Shown piece after piece: positions 56,724-64,000 of a stretch of DNA of 64,000 bases. A model generated the notes under the pieces. The model did not search any database. It saw nothing but the letters and a program-made list of their open reading frames with translations, and was not told the origin of the DNA. Made by a program: the position numbers and the translations under genes. This DNA is from Arthrobacter silviterrae (GTDB lineage: Bacteria > Actinomycetota > Actinomycetes > Actinomycetales > Micrococcaceae): NCBI RefSeq assembly GCF_011045165.1, contig NZ_JAAKZI010000027.1, forward strand, positions 1 through 64,000. Reading direction: 5' to 3'. How positions within the stretch are numbered: position 1 is the first letter of the stretch; each line of letters begins with the position of its first letter.

Positions 56724-57569
56724 ATGCTTAGAGTTGCCGTCCCCAACAAGGGCTCCCTGTCCGAAGCCGCCTCAGCCATGCTCGCCGAAGCCGGGTATCG
56801 CCAGCGCCGCGACAGCCGCGAACTGGTCATGGTGGACCCGGAGAACAATGTTGAGTTCTTCTTCCTGCGCCCCCGCGACATCGCCGTGTACGTCGGCGCC
56901 GGCACGCTCGACGTCGGCATCACCGGCCGCGACCTGCTCATGGACGCGCAGGTGGACGCCGATGAACTGCTGCCCCTGGGCTTTGCCGTGTCCACCTTCC
57001 GCTTTGCCGGCCCGGTGGGCCACTTCACCACGGCCGCGGAGCTCGAGGGCAAGCGCCTGGCCACCAGCTACGACGGACTGCTGCGCGAATACCTGGCCGA
57101 GCTGGGCATCAATGCCAAGGTGGTCCGCCTCGACGGCGCCGTGGAATCTTCCGTTCGCCTGGGCGTGGCTGACGCCATCGCCGACGTCGTCGAAACCGGC
57201 AGCACGCTCAAGGCAGCCGGCATGGAAATCTTCGGCGAGCCCATCCTGGCCTCGGAAGCGCTGCTCATCGGGCGCCGCGGCGTCACCCCGCCCGCCGGTG
57301 TCGAAGTCCTGATCCGCCGCCTGCACAGCGTCCTGGTGGCGCGGCAGTACGTATTGCTGGACTACGACGTGCCGAAGTCGCTCATGGAGAAGGCCACGGC
57401 GCTCACCCCCGGGCTGGAATCGCCCACCGTGTCCCCGCTGCGCGACTCCGACTGGGTTGCCGTGCGGTCCATGGTGTTTGCCAAGGACACCAACCGGGTC
57501 ATGGATGAACTGTATGAACTTGGCGCCCGTGCCATCCTGGTCAGCAGCATCCACGCCTGCCGCATCTGA
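56724..57569 (+). CDS. hisG: ATP phosphoribosyltransferase, long form
   Basis: 281 residues. First and feedback-regulated enzyme of histidine synthesis. Starts MLRVAVPNKGSLSEAA, has DVGITGRDLL and the PRPP site AVESSVRLGVADAIADVVETGSTL; the C-terminal ~75 residues form the ACT-like histidine-binding domain, which defines the long form. Separated from hisE by 91 bp including a palindrome, so it may have some independent control. Confidence 0.96.
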   Translation: MLRVAVPNKGSLSEAASAMLAEAGYRQRRDSRELVMVDPENNVEFFFLRPRDIAVYVGAGTLDVGITGRDLLMDAQVDADELLPLGFAVSTFRFAGPVGHFTTAAELEGKRLATSYDGLLREYLAELGINAKVVRLDGAVESSVRLGVADAIADVVETGSTLKAAGMEIFGEPILASEALLIGRRGVTPPAGVEVLIRRLHSVLVARQYVLLDYDVPKSLMEKATALTPGLESPTVSPLRDSDWVAVRSMVFAKDTNRVMDELYELGARAILVSSIHACRI

Positions 57570-57596
57570 TCCGCCGCACCAACAAGGGAGCCCGCC

Positions 57597-58367
57597 ATGA
57601 GTGTTGCCATTCGAGTCATTCCCTGCCTGGACGTTGACGCCGGCCGCGTGGTCAAGGGCGTAAAGTTCCAAAACCTGCGCGACGCCGGCGACCCCGTCGA
57701 ACTGGCCCAGCGCTACGACCGCGCCGGCGCGGACGAGCTGACCTTCCTTGACGTGACGGCATCCTCGGGCAACCGGGAGACCACGTTTGACGTGGTGTCA
57801 CGCACCGCCGAGCAGGTGTTTATCCCGCTGACCGTGGGCGGGGGAGTCCGCGAAGTCTCCGACGTCGACCGGCTGCTGCGGTGCGGGGCAGACAAGGCGT
57901 CGATCAACACGGCCGCCATCGCCCGGCCCCAGGTCATCGACGAGATTACCCGCCGTTTCGGTTCCCAGGTCCTGGTGCTCAGCCTCGACGCGCGGCGCAC
58001 CCGGGACGGGCACACGCCGTCGGGCTTCGAAGTGACCACCCACGGCGGCCGCAAGGGCACCGGCATCGACGCCATTGAATGGGCCAGGGAGGCAGCCGAA
58101 AGGGGTGTGGGGGAGATCCTGCTCAATTCGATCGATGCCGACGGCACCAAGGAAGGCTTTGACCTGGAGCTCATCCGCCTGGTCCGGGCCGCCGTCCATG
58201 TGCCGCTCATCGCCTCGGGAGGGGCCGGAAAGCCCGAACACTTCCCGCCGGCCGTTGCTGCCGGGGCGAACGCCGTCCTGGCGGCGTCGATCTTCCACTT
58301 TGGCCCCGACAACGCCATTGCCGACGTCAAGTCGGCCATCCGCGACGCCGGCTACGAGGTGCGCTAA
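57597..58367 (+). CDS. hisF: Imidazole glycerol phosphate synthase subunit HisF
   Basis: 256-residue TIM barrel (cyclase subunit) that works with HisH. Conserved: [41 protein letters not shown] and the phosphate-binding [19 protein letters not shown] precedes the ATG. hisH and hisA are not in the window. The end overlaps the converging TIGR03085 gene by four bases. Confidence 0.96.
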   Translation: MSVAIRVIPCLDVDAGRVVKGVKFQNLRDAGDPVELAQRYDRAGADELTFLDVTASSGNRETTFDVVSRTAEQVFIPLTVGGGVREVSDVDRLLRCGADKASINTAAIARPQVIDEITRRFGSQVLVLSLDARRTRDGHTPSGFEVTTHGGRKGTGIDAIEWAREAAERGVGEILLNSIDADGTKEGFDLELIRLVRAAVHVPLIASGGAGKPEHFPPAVAAGANAVLAASIFHFGPDNAIADVKSAIRDAGYEVR

Positions 58368-59008
58368 GGCCCGACGACAGCCGTCTGAAGAAGGGCGACG
58401 GCGTCGGGCTGGCCCTCGAAGGTCACCAGGGCCTGGCCCGTGCGGCCGTTGGCGTGCATGAGCAGTTCGCCCGGCTCGCCCAGGATGGCCACCGAGACGG
58501 GGGCGCGCTTGGCGACGTGGCGCAGGCCTGCCGGGTTGACCAGGACAATGCCCAGGTCCACGCTGCGGTACAGGATGGCGGCGCGCTTGACGAGTTCGGC
58601 CCAGAGCGAGTCGGAATAGTCGGCGTCGAGGGCGCGGGGGGCCCAGCGGTCCGTAGCGCGGCGGATGTCCTCGGTGTGGACAAAAAATTCAATGAGGTTG
58701 GCGCTGTGGTCCACCGCGCGAAGTGACAGCGGCGAAAGCCTGGGCGGCCCGGCCCGGAACTTTTCCACCAGCTGGGCAAACGCCTCGGGTGTGGATGATT
58801 CAGCGGCCAGACGGGCCGTGGCCTTTTCGGAAACCTTGTTCCAGGGTTTGATGACCAGGCCCAGCCCCACTTTCGGGCTGTGCTCGCGCAGGTAAAGGTG
58901 TGCGGCCAGTTCCTGGGTGCGCCATCCTTCGCATAGTGTTTCCGCTCCGGGACCGGCGGCCAGCAGGGTCTCGGCAAGGACTTCACGGGATGGCTCTACA
59001 AATTGCAT
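58364..59008 (-). CDS. TIGR03085 family metal-binding protein (MDMPI/DinB-like)
   Basis: 214 residues, N-terminal four-helix bundle with metal-type His residues: [12 protein letters not shown] (about 40) and [11 protein letters not shown] (about 118). The family belongs to mycothiol-dependent maleylpyruvate isomerase-like proteins and the C-terminal part is the small alpha/beta domain with [13 protein letters not shown]. Function unknown. The ATG at 59008 (MQFVEPSRE) is chosen; a TAATTT box eight bases upstream suggests a leaderless start. It interrupts the his genes on the opposite strand. Confidence 0.85.
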   Translation of the reverse strand: MQFVEPSREVLAETLLAAGPGAETLCEGWRTQELAAHLYLREHSPKVGLGLVIKPWNKVSEKATARLAAESSTPEAFAQLVEKFRAGPPRLSPLSLRAVDHSANLIEFFVHTEDIRRATDRWAPRALDADYSDSLWAELVKRAAILYRSVDLGIVLVNPAGLRHVAKRAPVSVAILGEPGELLMHANGRTGQALVTFEGQPDAVALLQTAVVGP

Positions 59009-59131
59009 CACTTGTGAAATTAGCATGTATTGGCGCGCGTGGGCACCTTGAACCGCCGGAATGGACGCCGGAAGAAATGGCGATACCTGCCGGGGTGCCC
59101 CGCAATGGCCGGGCCGGGCGGTTTCTGGCAC

Positions 59132-59137
59132 TAGAAT
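59132..59137 (+). promoter_or_regulatory. -10 box ahead of hisI
   Basis: TAGAAT, seven bases before the ATG at 59145; good match, likely leaderless. Confidence 0.5.
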
Positions 59138-59144
59138 TGGGGTG

Positions 59145-59597
59145 ATGCCCCACCTCCCAGCACCCCAGCCCGTATCCGCCCAGGCGCCCGGCTCTTCGGC
59201 AGCGGGCCCTGCAGCCGCCATTGCCGGCACCGCGCCCGAATCCCTGCCTGCAAACATCGAGGCATTGCTGAAGCGGGACGCGTCCGGGCTCGTGGCCGCC
59301 GTCATCCAGCAATTCGACACCCTTGAGGTGCTCATGCTCGGCTGGATGGACGCGGAGGCCCTGCGCCGGACCCTCACCGGAGGCAGGGTGACGTTCTGGT
59401 CCCGGTCGCGGCAGGAATACTGGCGCAAGGGCGACACCTCCGGGCACGCCCAGTTTGTGAAATCCGTGGCCATAGACTGCGACGGCGACGCCCTCCTGGT
59501 CACCGTCGACCAGGTCGGCGCCGCCTGCCACACCGGCACCCGCACCTGCTTCGAGGGGCGCGGGCTCCCCGCCGTGACGGGCAGCCGCGACGCGTAG
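59145..59597 (+). CDS. hisI: Phosphoribosyl-AMP cyclohydrolase
   Basis: 150 residues. Third histidine step, ring opening of PR-AMP. The core (about 35-145) has [39 protein letters not shown] and zinc/magnesium motifs [20 protein letters not shown] and TCF. The first 30 residues are Ala/Pro-rich and not conserved. hisE is a separate gene upstream, so no HisIE fusion here. Starts the run into the trp genes; trpE begins 49 bp after. Confidence 0.93.
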   Translation: MPHLPAPQPVSAQAPGSSAAGPAAAIAGTAPESLPANIEALLKRDASGLVAAVIQQFDTLEVLMLGWMDAEALRRTLTGGRVTFWSRSRQEYWRKGDTSGHAQFVKSVAIDCDGDALLVTVDQVGAACHTGTRTCFEGRGLPAVTGSRDA

Positions 59598-59646
59598 CCT
59601 CCACCCCCGACTTCCTTCCGCCTGAGACGAAAGAATTTCCGAATCC

Positions 59647-61212
59647 ATGCAAGATCTAGGTGTCATCAGCCCCACCCTTGACGAGTTTCGCGAGCTTGCC
59701 CGCAGCCGGAGGGTGATTCCGGTCCGCCTGAAGGTCCTGGCCGACGCCCAAACGCCCATTGGGCTCTACCGCACGCTGGCGGCCGGCGCACCGGGCACCT
59801 TCCTCATGGAGTCGGCCGCGGTGGGCGGCACCTGGTCGCGCTACTCGTTCATCGGCGTCCGCTCGCGCGCCACCTTGACCACGCACGACGGCGGCACCCA
59901 CTGGCAGGGCGAGCCGCCCGTCGGCGTGCCGCTTGACGGCAATCCTGTCGCCGCCATGGAAGCCACGCTGAAGCTGCTGGCCACCGAGCGCTTTGACGGG
60001 CTGCCGCCGTTCACGTCCGGGCTGGTCGGGCTGGTCGAGTGGGAGTCCGTGCGGCACTGGGAAAAGCTGCCGGCGCCTCCGGTCGACGACCTCCACCTGC
60101 CCGAACTGGCCCTGAACCTTGTCTCCGACATGGCCGTCCACGATAACACCGAAGGCACGGTGCTGCTCATCGCCAATGCGATCAATGTGGACGGAACGGA
60201 CCAGAACGTGGACGGCGCCTGGCGCGACGCCGTCGCGCGCGTCCACACCATGCTGGAGGCGCTGCGCACGCCCGTGGCCCAGCCCATGTCGGTGCTCCAG
60301 GAGCCAGAGGCCAGCTTTGCCGACTCCGTGCACGAACGCTGGGACCGCAACGAGTACCTGAAGGCGATCGACCGCGGCAAGGAAGCCATCGTGGACGGCG
60401 AGGTGTTCCAGGTGGTCATCTCGCGCCGCTTTGAAATGGAATGCAGCGCACCTGCCCTGGATGTCTACCGCGTGCTGCGCAACACCAACCCCAGCCCGTA
60501 CATGTACCTGTTCAGCTTTGAGGATGCCAACGGCGGCGCCTATTCCGTGGTGGGTTCTTCGCCCGAGGCCCTGGTCACGGTCAGCGGCGACGAGGTCATC
60601 ACCCACCCCATCGCCGGTTCCCGCCCGCGCGGAAAGACGGTGGAGGAAGACAAGTTCCTGGCCAAGGACCTGCTGGCCGACGCCAAGGAACGCTCCGAAC
60701 ACCTGATGCTGGTGGACCTTTCCCGCAACGACCTCTCCAAGGTCTGCGAGCCGGGCACCGTGGATGTCACCCAGTTCATGGAAGTTGAACGGTTCAGCCA
60801 CATCATGCACCTGGTCTCCACGGTGGTGGGCACCCTCGCCTCCGGCAGGAGCGCCTACGACGTGCTGGCGGCCACATTCCCGGCCGGCACATTGTCCGGT
60901 GCGCCCAAACCCCGGGCCCTGCGACTTTTGGATGAACTGGAACCGCACCGGCGCGGCATTTACGGCGGCGTGGTGGGCTACCTGGACTTTGCCGGGGACA
61001 TGGACATGGCCATTGCGATCCGTTCGGCGCTGCTGAAGGACGGCAGGGCCTACGTTCAGGCAGGCGGCGGAATCGTGGCCGACTCGGTCAATGAAACGGA
61101 GGCCCAGGAGACCGTCAACAAGGCGGCAGCACCCCTGCGCGCCGTCTATGCCGCGGCGTCCCTCAAGGCCCTGGACGATGCGCCGGTCCTTGCGGAAGGG
61201 AGCCTGGCATGA
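59647..61212 (+). CDS. trpE: Anthranilate synthase component I
   Basis: 521 residues. Converts chorismate with glutamine-derived ammonia to anthranilate together with TrpG (not in the window). The N-terminal FLMESAAVGG block corresponds to the LLES tryptophan feedback site. The C-terminal chorismate-binding part has HPIAGSRPRGKT, LVDLSRNDLSKVC and TFPAGTLSGAPKPRA. Its stop overlaps the membrane-protein ATG by four bases. Confidence 0.96.
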   Translation: MQDLGVISPTLDEFRELARSRRVIPVRLKVLADAQTPIGLYRTLAAGAPGTFLMESAAVGGTWSRYSFIGVRSRATLTTHDGGTHWQGEPPVGVPLDGNPVAAMEATLKLLATERFDGLPPFTSGLVGLVEWESVRHWEKLPAPPVDDLHLPELALNLVSDMAVHDNTEGTVLLIANAINVDGTDQNVDGAWRDAVARVHTMLEALRTPVAQPMSVLQEPEASFADSVHERWDRNEYLKAIDRGKEAIVDGEVFQVVISRRFEMECSAPALDVYRVLRNTNPSPYMYLFSFEDANGGAYSVVGSSPEALVTVSGDEVITHPIAGSRPRGKTVEEDKFLAKDLLADAKERSEHLMLVDLSRNDLSKVCEPGTVDVTQFMEVERFSHIMHLVSTVVGTLASGRSAYDVLAATFPAGTLSGAPKPRALRLLDELEPHRRGIYGGVVGYLDFAGDMDMAIAIRSALLKDGRAYVQAGGGIVADSVNETEAQETVNKAAAPLRAVYAAASLKALDDAPVLAEGSLA

Positions 61213-61805
61213 GCACCGGAAAGTCGTCCACGCCAGCCTGGCAGCGCAAGTCCCCGCTGATCCTCCTCGCCGTGCTGGCCGCCCTGGCAGTCTTCGGCAC
61301 CACTACCCAGACCTGGATCCACGTCTCCTTCGGGCAGACCACGGTCCAGCAGTCCGACCTCAACATACCCGGCAGCAAGGCCGCCGTCGCCGTCTCGGCA
61401 CTGGCCCTCGTGGCGCTGGCAGGTTCACTGGCGGCAACCATCGCCGGCAAGATCTCCCGGATCATCACCGGCGTCATTGTCCTGCTGGGCGCGGCCGGGA
61501 TTGTCGCCGTCGTCACCGGCCTGCTCGCCGACCCTTCGGCGGCGGCCATGGCGGAAGTGGGCAAGACCACCGGCGTGGTGGGGGTGGCCAGCAACGCCAC
61601 CACCACCTGGTTTCCCGTGGCCGCCGTCGTGGCAGCAGTGGTCCTGGCCGTTGCGGCCGTGCTGATCCTGTGGTTTGGCCGGAACTGGAACGTGCGCACC
61701 AAATACGACGCCGCGCCGGCCGGCTCCACTCCGGACGGCGGCGGCGCCCTGGACGGGGTGGACAGCTGGGACAGCCTCACCCGGGGCGAGGACCCCACGC
61801 TCTAA
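61209..61805 (+). CDS. Trp biosynthesis-associated membrane protein (TIGR02234/Trp_oprn_chp)
   Basis: 198 residues with four membrane helices (about 17-35, 60-82, 88-110, 135-157). The TTTQTWIHVSF loop after the first helix is typical of the family found in actinobacterial trp operons. No known function; proposed from context only to assist tryptophan synthesis or transport. Start overlaps the trpE stop. Confidence 0.88.
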   Translation: MSTGKSSTPAWQRKSPLILLAVLAALAVFGTTTQTWIHVSFGQTTVQQSDLNIPGSKAAVAVSALALVALAGSLAATIAGKISRIITGVIVLLGAAGIVAVVTGLLADPSAAAMAEVGKTTGVVGVASNATTTWFPVAAVVAAVVLAVAAVLILWFGRNWNVRTKYDAAPAGSTPDGGGALDGVDSWDSLTRGEDPTL

Positions 61806-61901
61806 CATCACAACTTGCCCCCCGGGGCGTGGGGGTTTCCGCTTCCACAGGCAACTAATGGCAGAATGTATTGCAGTATCCGCATCAAAGGGAGAATTAC
61901 C

Positions 61902-62186
61902 ATGAGCAACAAGTCGGCCACCTCCTCCGTGGCAGCGACAGTCCAGGAACCCATGGACCACAGCGTTGAGCTGGGCCACGGCAACAGCCCCGCCGCCTGG
62001 ACCTGTGTGGCCATCATGCTGTTCGGCTGCATTGTCGGCTGCATCGCCTTCGTCATCGGCGAAAGTGCCACGATCGTCTTCTGGGCCGGCGTGGCCATCA
62101 TGGTCATCGGCCTGGTCACGGGCATGGTCATGAAGAAGATCGGCTACGGCGTGGATGGAAGCAAGCTGAAGAACAACGGCCACTAG
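61902..62186 (+). CDS. DUF6704 (HGxxPAAW) small membrane protein
   Basis: 94 residues, two membrane helices (about 34-56 and 60-80). The motif GHGNSPAAWT before the first helix is the family signature; it recurs in the trp clusters of actinobacteria. GGGAG lies seven bases before the ATG. Two bases separate its stop from the trpC start. Role unknown. Confidence 0.85.
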   Translation: MSNKSATSSVAATVQEPMDHSVELGHGNSPAAWTCVAIMLFGCIVGCIAFVIGESATIVFWAGVAIMVIGLVTGMVMKKIGYGVDGSKLKNNGH

Positions 62187-62188
62187 GC

Positions 62189-63004
62189 GTGAGCGTTCTG
62201 CAGGACATTGTCGCGGGCGTCAGGGAGGACCTTGACGCCCGCAGGCAGGCAGTCAGCCTGACCCAGCTTCAGGAGCGTGCCGCGCAGGCGGCGCCGCCGC
62301 TGGACGCCTTTGCTGCCCTGGGTGGAAACGATCCCGCCCGCCCGGACTTGCGGGTCATTGCCGAGGTCAAGCGGCGCAGCCCCTCCAAGGGCGAGCTGGC
62401 AGGCATTGCAGACCCCGCGGCCCTGGCCGCCCAATACCGCGACGGCGGCGCCTCCGTAATCAGCGTCCTCACCGAGGAACGCCGCTTTGGCGGTTCGCTG
62501 GCCGACCTGGATGCCGTGCGGGCGGCGGTCGACATCCCCGTGCTGCGCAAGGACTTCACCTGCGACCCGTACATGATCTGGGAGGCGCGCGCGCACGGCG
62601 CCGACGTAGTGCTTTTGATTGTCGCGGCGCTGACGGACGCTGAGCTGGCCGAATACCTGGCCCTGACCCACCAGCTGGGCATGAACGCCATCGTGGAAAC
62701 GCACACTGCCGGTGAGGTTGCCCGGGCCGTTGCCGTGGGTGCCAGGATCATCGGCATCAATGTACGCAACCTGAAGACGCTCGATGTGGACCGGGGCGTC
62801 TTTGCCGCCCTGGCCCCTTCCATCCCCGAGGGGCCGGTGGTCATTGCTGAATCAGGTGTCCGGAACGCCGCCGACGTCCACCACTACGCCGAACACGGTG
62901 CGAACGCAATCCTGGTGGGCGAGGCCCTGGTCACGGACGCCACCCCGCTGGAGCGCATCACCGAATTCAAGGCCGCCGGCTCAGCCGCCATCGGCGCACG
63001 CTAG
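62189..63004 (+). CDS. trpC: Indole-3-glycerol phosphate synthase
   Basis: 271-residue TIM barrel making indoleglycerol phosphate from CdRP. Key segments: [56 protein letters not shown] and [16 protein letters not shown] start two bases after the DUF6704 stop. trpD and trpF are not in the window. Confidence 0.96.
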   Translation: MSVLQDIVAGVREDLDARRQAVSLTQLQERAAQAAPPLDAFAALGGNDPARPDLRVIAEVKRRSPSKGELAGIADPAALAAQYRDGGASVISVLTEERRFGGSLADLDAVRAAVDIPVLRKDFTCDPYMIWEARAHGADVVLLIVAALTDAELAEYLALTHQLGMNAIVETHTAGEVARAVAVGARIIGINVRNLKTLDVDRGVFAALAPSIPEGPVVIAESGVRNAADVHHYAEHGANAILVGEALVTDATPLERITEFKAAGSAAIGAR

Positions 63005-63009
63005 GCCGT

Positions 63010-63045
63010 GTTCCGTTCCACCGGCACGGAACTATCACTTTTTTC
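63010..63045 (+). terminator. Terminator-like hairpin between trpC and trpB
   Basis: GTTCCGT and ACGGAAC (7-bp stem, nine-base loop), then TATCACTTTTTT. It would stop or attenuate transcription before trpB. Confidence 0.55.
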
Positions 63046-63049
63046 TTGC

Positions 63050-63081
63050 ATGACCAACACAGGAACAGGACGGTGGAACTG

Positions 63082-63082
<1 letters not shown>
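63050..63082 (+). CDS. Possible 10-codon leader peptide ahead of trpB
   Basis: ATG-initiated [10 protein letters not shown] with one Trp codon near its end; its TGA overlaps the trpB ATG by one base (TGATG). No good ribosome-binding site precedes it, and one Trp is few for an attenuation leader. Reported as a weak possibility. Confidence 0.2.

Positions 63083-64000
<918 letters not shown>

Noticed and set aside
59598-59646. Classical trp leader and attenuator before trpE
   Set aside because: Only 49 bases separate hisI and trpE, with no Trp-rich mini-ORF and no terminator.

Overview
The window looks like chromosomal DNA of a high-GC Gram-positive bacterium (Actinomycetota), most likely of the Arthrobacter group in the Micrococcaceae. 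The evidence is dense coding, strong G/C bias at third codon positions, frequent GTG and TTG starts, several genes that appear leaderless (a NANNNT -10 box 6-8 nt before the start codon), and actinobacterial hallmark families (SepH, DUF4193, DUF3093, DUF3710, DUF3159, DUF3000, DUF5998, TIGR03085, an MT0933-type antitoxin). The genus assignment is inference. I see no prophage, insertion sequence or CRISPR array; the only mobile-type sequence is the truncated DUF222/HNH gene at the left edge.

Layout. 1-10.3 kb: truncated HNH endonuclease gene, DinB-like protein, parC, a GNAT/acyl-CoA-synthetase fusion of the protein-acetyltransferase type, DUF5998, an alkaline-phosphatase-superfamily enzyme and sepH. 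10.6-18.8 kb: a conserved actinobacterial block (DUF4193, DUF3093, dut, DUF3710, OB-fold protein, DUF3159) followed by the potassium module ceoC-ceoB, divergent from a KimA-like permease, and a TrmA-type RNA methyltransferase. 18.8-28.6 kb: CtpE-like P-type ATPase, aconitase, dxs translationally coupled to a DUF402 gene and an uncharacterised gene, and an aldo/keto reductase. 28.6-35.3 kb (minus strand): GNAT, Rieske lipoprotein, the fadB-fadA beta-oxidation pair, RNase D, DUF3000. 35.4-44.9 kb: threonine aldolase, SDR, DUF6421, msrB, an unknown gene, alpha/beta hydrolase, ybaK, sufE-sseA, zapE and a small antitoxin-like gene. 45-46.7 kb: a guanidine-III riboswitch controlling an SMR exporter, then five minus-strand tRNA genes (Gly, Cys, Val, Gly, Val in transcription order) and a divergent tRNA-Val(CAC). 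47-51.6 kb: a PD-(D/E)XK nuclease-like gene, def-fmt-rsmB and rpe. 51.6-56.3 kb: an FMN riboswitch and the riboflavin operon ribM-ribD-ribE-ribB-ribA-ribH. 56.4-64 kb: hisE, hisG, hisF, a minus-strand TIGR03085 gene, then hisI and the trp genes trpE, a Trp-associated membrane protein, DUF6704, trpC and trpB (cut by the window end).

How the genes fit together. Most of the window is core metabolism and housekeeping: isoprenoid precursors (dxs), TCA cycle (acnA), beta-oxidation (fadAB), riboflavin, histidine and tryptophan synthesis, translation maturation (def, fmt, rsmB, tRNAs), chromosome and division functions (parC, sepH, zapE), nucleotide hygiene (dut), repair of oxidised methionine (msrB) and potassium homeostasis (ceoB/ceoC with the KimA-like carrier). 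Two textbook riboswitches are readable. The guanidine-III element defines the neighbouring SMR protein as a guanidinium exporter. The FMN element is followed by a hairpin that would mask the ribosome-binding site of ribM. The most interesting less-explained items are the Pat-type fusion lacking the catalytic His, the PD-(D/E)XK protein beside def-fmt, the unknown gene coupled to dxs, an approximately 90-nt structured intergenic element at 41.2 kb, and the recurring leaderless-promoter geometry.
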